Shown: one piece after another, positions 58,392 to 64,000 of the stretch
Layout of the letters: each line of letters begins with the position of its first letter
Numbering within the stretch: position 1 is the stretch's first letter
NCBI GenBank assembly: GCA_035650355.1
Contig: DASRHT010000101.1
Coordinates: 141,994-205,993 of the forward strand
Reading direction: 5' to 3'
DNA from: DASRHT01 sp035650355
GTDB lineage: Bacteria > Chloroflexota > Ktedonobacteria > Ktedonobacterales > Ktedonobacteraceae
DNA: 64,000 bases
Notes under the pieces: generated by a model
Seen by the model: the letters and a program-made list of their open reading frames with translations, nothing else
Told to the model about the DNA's origin: nothing
Databases searched by the model: none
Made by a program: the position numbers and the translations under genes

Positions 58392-59471
58392 TTGGGAGAG
58401 TATCTGCTCGAAGTGCAGGATCTCAAGACCTACTTTAAGACAAAGGCTGGTCGCGTGCGGGCAGTCGATGGGGTGAGCTTTGCGATCAAGCCAGGCGAGA
58501 AAGTAGCGATTGTGGGAGAAAGTGGCTGTGGGAAAAGCGTCACAGCCCTCTCCATTATGCGCCTCGTCGCGCAACCACCCGGCGAATACGCAGGCGGTAG
58601 CATCTTCTTTGATGGACAGGACCTCCTCGATGCCCCAGAAAGCGTCATGCGTAAAATACGCGGCGGCAGGATCGGGATGATCTTTCAAGATCCGATGACC
58701 TGCCTAAATCCTACGATGACGGTAGGGCGGCAAATTGCGGAAGGGCTGCGTATTCATCTTAGACTAGCGGAGGGCGAGGCGCGGAAACGAGCCATTTCTC
58801 TGCTGGATCAAGTGGGTATCCCTGCCGCAGCGGAACGAGTTAATTCTTACCCTCATCAGTTTAGCGGTGGCATGCGCCAGCGCGTCATGATCGCTATGGC
58901 GCTGGCATGTAACCCCAAGCTGTTGATCGCAGATGAGCCGACGACAGCGCTGGACGTCACGGTCCAGGCGCAGATTCTGGAACTGATTAACGGGGTATGC
59001 AGCGAGTTTGGAACGGCTCTGATCCTCATCACTCATGACCTGGGGGTGGTGGCAGGTATGGCGGACCGTGTGATTGTGATGTATGCTGGCAAGATTGCCG
59101 AGGAAGCTCCAACCGATGAGCTATTTAGCAATCCGCGTCACCCTTACACTGTAGGGCTGCTGGGCTCGGTACCACGGTTGGATGAGAAGCGCAGCGATGA
59201 GTTAAAAACTATCGAAGGCGCTCCTCCAGATCTCTTGAGACCTCCAAGCGGCTGCCCTTTTATGCCACGTTGTTTCTTTGCCCGCGGCATCTGCCGTACC
59301 ATGCCTGCCTTTGATCCAGTTGCTGGCAACCTGGCCCATCGCAAAGCCTGCTGGGTGGATATAACCAACGAAAAAGAACAGGCATACGCCGAACGGCGGC
59401 GCCAGAAACGCCTGGCAGACCAGCTCGCGGCCCTTGAGGCGGCGGCCAGTCATGTCCCTCACACGTCATAA
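58392..59471 (+). CDS. dppD: Peptide ABC transporter ATPase (DppD type)
   Basis: 359 residues; starts at a TTG (58392) with AAGGAG 9 bp upstream. Walker A GESGCGKSV, signature FSGGMRQRV, Walker B LLIADEPTTALD, H-loop LITHDLGVV. The C-terminal oligopeptide-transporter cysteine region (GCPFMPRCFFARGICR ... KACWVD) binds an iron-sulfur cluster in several homologues. Pairs with DppF at the inner face of the membrane. A ~25-residue charged tail follows (ERRRQKRLADQLAALEAAA). Confidence 0.93.
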   Translation: MGEYLLEVQDLKTYFKTKAGRVRAVDGVSFAIKPGEKVAIVGESGCGKSVTALSIMRLVAQPPGEYAGGSIFFDGQDLLDAPESVMRKIRGGRIGMIFQDPMTCLNPTMTVGRQIAEGLRIHLRLAEGEARKRAISLLDQVGIPAAAERVNSYPHQFSGGMRQRVMIAMALACNPKLLIADEPTTALDVTVQAQILELINGVCSEFGTALILITHDLGVVAGMADRVIVMYAGKIAEEAPTDELFSNPRHPYTVGLLGSVPRLDEKRSDELKTIEGAPPDLLRPPSGCPFMPRCFFARGICRTMPAFDPVAGNLAHRKACWVDITNEKEQAYAERRRQKRLADQLAALEAAASHVPHTS

Positions 59472-59498
59472 AAACGCACATGATTTAAGGAGAAGAAG

Positions 59499-60521
59499 AT
59501 GGCAGACACATTGGTTGCAAGCAAAACACTGCTTGATGTGCGTGACCTCAAAATGCATTTCCCCTTAACAAGAGGTATCATTCTGCAACGTGTGGTGGGT
59601 CATGTACGGGCGGTCGATGGAGTGAGCTTCAGCATCGAACGTGGGCAAACGCTTGGCCTGGTCGGTGAAAGCGGCTCAGGCAAAACGACGATTGGTCGCA
59701 CCATTGTTCGGCTCTATAAGCCAACATCGGGCGAGATTCTCTTCGATAATGAGGATCTGGCGAAATTAAGCGGCGAACCATTGAGAAAAATGCGCCAGCG
59801 TGTGCAAATGGTCTTCCAGGACCCCTATGCCTCGCTCAATCCACGCTTTACCATCGGCTCATTGATCTCCGAGCCTATGGCTATTTATAAAATGGGATCA
59901 GGCCAGGAGATTCGTGACCGCACTGTAGAGCTGCTTCGCGTGGTAGGTTTGCGCCCTGAGTATATTGATCGCTATCCACACGAGTTTAGTGGTGGGCAGC
60001 GCCAGAGAATCGCGGTCGCGCGCGCGCTCTCGATCAACCCTGAGTTTATCATTGCTGATGAGCCTGTTTCGGCTCTGGACGTCTCCGTGCGCGCGCAGGT
60101 GCTCAACCTCTTGCAGCGCCTGCAAGGGCAGTTCAATCTCACCTATCTGTTCGTTTCGCATGATTTAAGCGTGGTCCGTCATGTAGCTGATCGTATCGCC
60201 GTGATGTATCTGGGCAAGATTGTCGAACTATCGGATCGTGACGAATTGTACGCAGCTCCCAAACATCCCTATACGAAAGCATTGCTCTCCGCCGTTCCCA
60301 TCCCTGATCCTGCTATAGAGAAAAAGCGTCAGCGCATCATTCTTGCTGGCGACCTGCCCAGCCCAATTAATATCCCTACGGGCTGCCGTTTCCATACCCG
60401 TTGCCCGATGGCGCAATCCATTTGCCGAGAGGTTGAACCGGTCTTTGAGGCCAAAGAAGGCCGCCAACATTATGCTGCCTGCCATTTCGCGGAGCAGGTG
60501 ACGCCGCCACTGGCCGATTAA
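59499..60521 (+). CDS. dppF: Peptide ABC transporter ATPase (DppF type)
   Basis: 340 residues. Walker A GESGSGKTT, signature FSGGQRQRI, Walker B FIIADEPVSALD, H-loop FVSHDLSVV. C-terminal cysteine region GCRFHTRCPMAQSICREVEP. The N-terminal LKMHFPLTRG is the usual DppF start. ATG with AAGGAGAAGAAG upstream; last gene of the transporter operon. Confidence 0.94.
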   Translation: MADTLVASKTLLDVRDLKMHFPLTRGIILQRVVGHVRAVDGVSFSIERGQTLGLVGESGSGKTTIGRTIVRLYKPTSGEILFDNEDLAKLSGEPLRKMRQRVQMVFQDPYASLNPRFTIGSLISEPMAIYKMGSGQEIRDRTVELLRVVGLRPEYIDRYPHEFSGGQRQRIAVARALSINPEFIIADEPVSALDVSVRAQVLNLLQRLQGQFNLTYLFVSHDLSVVRHVADRIAVMYLGKIVELSDRDELYAAPKHPYTKALLSAVPIPDPAIEKKRQRIILAGDLPSPINIPTGCRFHTRCPMAQSICREVEPVFEAKEGRQHYAACHFAEQVTPPLAD

Positions 60522-60546
60522 AGTCCACTCTCATAAATGACTACTC

Positions 60547-60600
60547 AAAGGTCGTGGTACGCAAAACGAGAGATGCGTATCCCGACCTTTGCTCCTTATA
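60547..60600 (+). terminator. Probable terminator of the peptide transporter operon
   Basis: Interrupted stem: outer AAAGGTCG (60547-60554) / CGACCTTT (60583-60590), inner TACGCA (60558-60563) / TGCGTA (60574-60579), 26 bp after the dppF stop. The following T-content is modest. Confidence 0.5.
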
Positions 60601-60717
60601 TGTGATAATTGACATGCCTTTACATTGGGAATATCCTATGCAGTAGAGATATACTTTTCATAAGTAATAGCTGTCAATGTTGTTACTGCTATACGCATGC
60701 GAGAAGAGGAATGCTGA

Positions 60718-61224
60718 ATGATAACTACTCGACGTTCGGGCGGACAGGTTGCGCTGCTGCTTCTGTCTATACTGGGTATTGGTGTTGCCGTTTACCTGAC
60801 AGCCGTGCATTACGAGAATGTGCCCCTGGTCTGTTCGACAAGCGGCTTTATCGATTGTGCGCGTGTGCTCTCCAGCGCTTACTCGGTTGTGCCCGGCACG
60901 ACGATCCCTATCACTATCCCCGGCCTCTTCTGGTGTGGCGTTGGCGCAGCTCTGGCGCTTGCAGGCTGGCGGTCAAGATGGCAGCGACGTCCTCTTCTGC
61001 TTGCTGAGTTTGCCTGGACCGCGCTGGGAATGCTCACCGTCTTCTACCTGATCTACATCGAAATAGTACAATTGCATACTGTCTGTGCATGGTGTACCGT
61101 GCTCCATGCGACTATCCTGGTAATGTTTCTAATTACAATCTGGCAATTACAGACGCCAGAACTTGAAGAGGAGCCCGAAGGAACGGAGGAAGAGCAACCA
61201 ACTACTAACGCTGTGCATGATTGA
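60718..61224 (+). CDS. VKOR-family disulfide-forming membrane protein
   Basis: 168 residues with four to five membrane helices. The loop pair is Cys39 and Cys47 (VPLVCSTSGFIDCARVL) and the active-site pair is Cys123-x-x-Cys126 (HTVCAWCTVLH), as in vitamin K epoxide reductase homologues. It should pass electrons from an extracytoplasmic thiol oxidase to quinone. There is no fused thioredoxin domain, so a separate partner is needed. A Glu-rich C-terminal tail follows. Alone or with the next gene. Confidence 0.92.
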   Translation: MITTRRSGGQVALLLLSILGIGVAVYLTAVHYENVPLVCSTSGFIDCARVLSSAYSVVPGTTIPITIPGLFWCGVGAALALAGWRSRWQRRPLLLAEFAWTALGMLTVFYLIYIEIVQLHTVCAWCTVLHATILVMFLITIWQLQTPELEEEPEGTEEEQPTTNAVHD

Positions 61225-61286
61225 TGCCACAAAACCATTTTTTCCATCATTTTTAGCGCGATCAGGTATCCTGGAGGAGACAAAAA

Positions 61287-61802
61287 ATGAAACGCTGGCT
61301 GCTCCTGACCCTGGCTATTGTCGTCGTAAGTGCTACTATGCTCATTGCTATTCGCCAGTATGTCATTTCGCTCCCCCCAGGGCTAGCTCCTCACTCTGGC
61401 CTGATCCGTATACCAAACAGCGCCTACAAATATCATCTATGCACGGAAGCGATGGCCTTTGCCCATGCCTTGCCGGACAGTCCTTATAAAACTGACTACA
61501 CATTTCATGACCCGTTTCGCCCGGCCAGTGATACGATCATTCCTCACCTGCTCAGCTATAATGTGCAGATGCGGACCGTAGATTTCAGCGTAGAAATTAT
61601 TATTGCCCAGGTTGGCACATTCCATGAACTGATTGCCCAGGTGCATGAGTTGGATGGTATTTCTGTCATCTTACCCGATAGGCAAAACCATCTCCAACAT
61701 AGTAATATTCCACAGTTTATCGTCTCTTCCCTCAATAGCGGTCAACCAGCCGTGTTGGATTATACCTGTCCCGAACAATGGGTGTGGCAATCCAACACGT
61801 AG
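61287..61802 (+). CDS. Exported or membrane-anchored protein of unknown function
   Basis: 171 residues. N-terminal hydrophobic helix LLLTLAIVVVSATMLIAI after MKRW, either a signal peptide or an anchor. The outside part has two cysteines (YHLCTEA and YTCPEQ) that could form a disulfide. The ATG is preceded by GGAGGAGAC. It lies 62 bp downstream of the VKOR gene on the same strand, and may be a VKOR client or partner. It shows features of a papain-like/C39-type peptide binding fold only vaguely (FDFS... HELDGISVIL), so no family is assigned. Confidence 0.7.
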   Translation: MKRWLLLTLAIVVVSATMLIAIRQYVISLPPGLAPHSGLIRIPNSAYKYHLCTEAMAFAHALPDSPYKTDYTFHDPFRPASDTIIPHLLSYNVQMRTVDFSVEIIIAQVGTFHELIAQVHELDGISVILPDRQNHLQHSNIPQFIVSSLNSGQPAVLDYTCPEQWVWQSNT

Positions 61803-61816
61803 ATGCTGCAAGCTCC

Positions 61817-62605
61817 TTACTCCCATCTGAACGTGCGGATAGCAACCAGCAGGATAACAACCGCCCACGCCACCAGCACGATCAGCGAAAAGGTTGGGAA
61901 CGGTACACCGTTGCTCATGGTCGCCTGAAGCGTCTGAGTGAGCGCGGCTGCCGGCAGCAGTTGCGCCAGAGCCGCCAGGGGCGCTGGCAAATGGCTGAGA
62001 GGGAGAATACCGCCGCCCAGCATAATAAAGATCAAAAAGAGCGCGTTGGCAGCCGCCAGCGTCATTTCAGCGCGTAATGCCCCGGCCATCGCCAGTCCTA
62101 GTGCTGAAAAGGTTACTGTGCCCAGGGCTATAATAAGCAGGGCCAGCAGCGGCGAACCCGCGGGTCTCCAGCTATAGAATATGGCCGCAACTCCGGCCAG
62201 CAGCAAGACCTGTATCGCCTCAAGAATGAGAATAGAGATCACTTTGGCTATGATCAGTCCGCTACGTGGCAGAGGAGAGCTGCCCAGGCGCTTTAATACT
62301 CCATAGTACCGTTCGTATGCCGTGGCAATACCCAGATTCACCATCCCCGCCGCCATAATCGCTACCGCCAGAATGCCCGGCAGCAGAAAGCGAATGGCGC
62401 TCCCATTAATTGAAGGAATGACGTTAATCGACATAAAGAAGATCAATAGCACGACAGGGATAATCAGCGTGACCAGGACATTTTCGCCGCGCCTTGATGT
62501 GAGCACCAGCTCATAGCGAGCCTGCGCGGCTACCTGACGGGCCAGCGAGGCTGCTTTGCTGTTGTCCGTTTTATGATTGAGCGTGCTGGTCGTTTGTGTT
62601 GCCAT
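61817..62605 (-). CDS. ABC-2 type transporter permease
   Basis: 262 residues with six membrane helices and a cytoplasmic N-terminus. The ABC-2 pattern is clear: RYELVLTSRRGENVLVTLII, IATAYERYYGVLKRLGSSPL, LGLAMAGALRAEMTLAAANA and LFLIFIMLGGGILPLSHLP. Its start overlaps the stop of the ATPase gene by one base. The pair probably forms a drug or lipid exporter of the DrrAB type. Confidence 0.92.
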   Translation of the reverse strand: MATQTTSTLNHKTDNSKAASLARQVAAQARYELVLTSRRGENVLVTLIIPVVLLIFFMSINVIPSINGSAIRFLLPGILAVAIMAAGMVNLGIATAYERYYGVLKRLGSSPLPRSGLIIAKVISILILEAIQVLLLAGVAAIFYSWRPAGSPLLALLIIALGTVTFSALGLAMAGALRAEMTLAAANALFLIFIMLGGGILPLSHLPAPLAALAQLLPAAALTQTLQATMSNGVPFPTFSLIVLVAWAVVILLVAIRTFRWE

Positions 62606-63588
62606 TATTCTCTCACCTCCGATCCTGTCAAGCGCAGGAATAACTCTTCCAGCGAGCCGTGTCCTACGCGGAGTTCAGAGAGGGTGATGTGCTGGTCGCG
62701 TAGCCATGCTGTCAATTCAGCCAGGAAGGTTGGCATGGTATCGCCGGCCTCTGTCTCGATGACGTAGCTGCCCGGTCGCACCTCTTCCGCTTTAAGCGCG
62801 GAGGGTAACGCCGCCAGTTGGTGGCAATCCAGCCCCGTGGGCGCAACAAAACGCACCATATGAGCGTTCTTCACGCCAGTCATAGTAGCGGGCGTATCGA
62901 GCGCAATGAGTCGCCCGTGATCAATGATAGCAACGCGGTCAGCCAGCCGTTCGGCTTCATCCATCAGATGCGTGGTGAGCAGCACCGTTACTTCCTTGCT
63001 CTTGAGGTCGCGGATAATCTCCCAGGTCGCGAGGCGAGCCTGTGGGTCCATGCCAGAAGTGGGTTCATCCAGAAAAACAAGCGCGGGATTGCCAACCAGC
63101 GCGACAGCCAGAGCGAGACGGCGTTTCTGGCCGCCTGAGAGCCTGCGGCAGCGCGTTTTAGCCGAGGCAGTTAACCCGACTCGTTCAAGCAAGGCATCAA
63201 CGTTCTGAGGGTGCTCGTAATAGCTCGCGAAAAGATGCAAGACTTCGCGGGTGGTAAGTGCAGGATAGAGGCCATCCTGCTGTAACATCACGCCGATTTG
63301 CGGTTTAAGGGTGTGAGCGTCACGAATGGGATCAAGCCCCAGAACGCGGATCGCGCCATCATCGGGTATACGATAGCCTTCGAGCGTTTCAACGGTTGTT
63401 GTTTTCCCTGCGCCGTTGGGTCCGAGGAGTGCGAAGACCTCTCCACGCTGGACGGTGAATTGTAAATTATCGACAACACGGTGGGAACCGTAACTTTTGC
63501 TGAACTTATCAACGACGATGACCACTGTATCGGAGGCAAGCCCTGATTGATTGGTCGTTAACGCCGTTGTCTGCGTGTGAGCAGACAT
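62605..63588 (-). CDS. ABC transporter ATPase (DrrA/CcmA type)
   Basis: 327 residues from the ATG at 63588 (AAGGAG 9 bp upstream; the frame extends to 63717). Walker A GPNGAGKTTT, signature LSGGQKRRLA, Walker B LVFLDEPTSGMD, H-loop LLTTHLMDEAE. A C-terminal ~85-residue extension (GLDCHQLAALPSALKAEEV ... HGSLEELFLRLTG) is the usual end of drug-export ATPases. Works with the permease encoded next. Confidence 0.94.
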   Translation of the reverse strand: MSAHTQTTALTTNQSGLASDTVVIVVDKFSKSYGSHRVVDNLQFTVQRGEVFALLGPNGAGKTTTVETLEGYRIPDDGAIRVLGLDPIRDAHTLKPQIGVMLQQDGLYPALTTREVLHLFASYYEHPQNVDALLERVGLTASAKTRCRRLSGGQKRRLALAVALVGNPALVFLDEPTSGMDPQARLATWEIIRDLKSKEVTVLLTTHLMDEAERLADRVAIIDHGRLIALDTPATMTGVKNAHMVRFVAPTGLDCHQLAALPSALKAEEVRPGSYVIETEAGDTMPTFLAELTAWLRDQHITLSELRVGHGSLEELFLRLTGSEVRE

Positions 63589-63821
63589 GAAATCATACTC
63601 CTTCAGGATGCTAGCAAGAATAACGATAAAGATTGCTTTATATAGAGTACAGCAGTTCGCCGAGGTTGACAAGGCATTTGCAGCTTGCCTGAGTGAAGCC
63701 AGTCGGTAAGCCTTCATCCATTTGGCTCATTGATTCGTGCTAATGGTAGCAAAAAGCTTTTTTCTGTCCCTTGAGAGTGGTTTATTGGGAACAGCTTGAA
63801 GAGAGGAAAAGGAGTGAAAAT

Positions 63822-63986
63822 ATGTTTGGAATTCTTTGGGGAGTCGTTGTTGTACTCGTGATATTGTGGTTGCTTGGCTTCCTCTTCCATATTGCAGGTG
63901 GACTCATTCATCTGCTGTTGGTTCTGGCCGTCATTGTCCTTATATACAACCTGATTATGCGTAGCCGCTCACGAGGGACAGTTTAG
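63822..63986 (+). CDS. Small lmo0937-type membrane protein
   Basis: 54 residues from the ATG at 63822 (AAAAGGAGTG upstream; the longer frame from 63771 lacks a ribosome site). Two short hydrophobic helices (about 3-22 and 25-45) with a GGLIHLLLVLAVIVLIYNLI stretch and a basic end RSRSRGTV. This is the pattern of the small lmo0937/DUF5670-like family, often stress-linked. Function unknown. Confidence 0.8.
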   Translation: MFGILWGVVVVLVILWLLGFLFHIAGGLIHLLLVLAVIVLIYNLIMRSRSRGTV

Positions 63987-64000
63987 CTTGTTCATTTAGT

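Overview
The window looks like a chromosomal segment of a Chloroflexota bacterium, most likely of the Ktedonobacteria type. This rests on gene style (NACHT-HEAT protein, YsnF/AvaK stress protein, many GT-C and GT2 glycosyltransferases, two-cysteine-pair VKOR, frequent TTG/GTG starts with purine-rich ribosome sites) and on the abundance of short dispersed intergenic repeats. No rRNA or tRNA was seen, so the placement is an inference.

Layout. 1-1.25 kb: 5' part of ribD on the minus strand behind an FMN riboswitch. 1.4-4.7 kb: membrane-anchored NACHT NTPase with HEAT repeats. 5.1-10.6 kb: minus-strand nitrate-reductase-like operon (NarI-like membrane protein, NasA/NarB-type molybdoenzyme, four-cluster ferredoxin, Rieske protein, small membrane protein, DUF3303-like protein). 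10.9-21.15 kb: a divergent narK-type nitrate/nitrite transporter gene split by a 9.02-kb integrated element (11316-20341). The element carries a large serine integrase, three small diverged paralogues, an XRE regulator, a tyrosine recombinase, two small zinc-ribbon-like proteins, an iteron-like GTTC array, a D5/P4-type helicase and an excisionase-like protein. No capsid or conjugation genes were seen. Joining the two flanks restores an uninterrupted 397-codon transporter frame.

21.6-34.8 kb: GT-C mannosyltransferase, a PAPS-forming sat-cysC pair behind a beta-propeller gene, secreted lytic transglycosylase, cytidylate-kinase-like protein, a response-regulator/histidine-kinase protein with a degenerate ATP site, YsnF/AvaK protein, M20 peptidase, Mrp/ApbC ATPase, and an AT-rich islet with a nuclease/P-loop protein. 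35.3-41.3 kb: a complete ebo-type operon (eboD, small eboA-position gene, eboB, eboE, eboC, eboF). 41.4-49.2 kb: surface polysaccharide genes (GT-C, two paralogous GT2s around a flippase, polysaccharide deacetylase, dolichol-phosphate-mannose-synthase-like GT2). 49.4-53.7 kb: a three-gene mini-NRPS set (leucine-predicted A-PCP protein, cytochrome P450, thioesterase with Cys in the nucleophile position). 54.5-60.5 kb: a dpp/opp-type peptide ABC transporter. 60.7-64 kb: VKOR, an exported unknown, an ABC-2 exporter pair and a small membrane protein.

Three layers of repeats overlie this. (1) A ~97-bp intergenic element in three copies, each with a near-consensus promoter pointing against the host operon and a covarying 3' hairpin. 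(2) Three palindromic MITE-like elements with 10-bp target duplications. (3) Short GTAGGG-headed repeats, several of which sit in frame inside genes or supply their stop codons. The strongest leads are the element in narK, whose integrase frame runs through the attachment site so that its C-terminus should differ between the integrated and circular forms, and the ~97-bp intergenic element.
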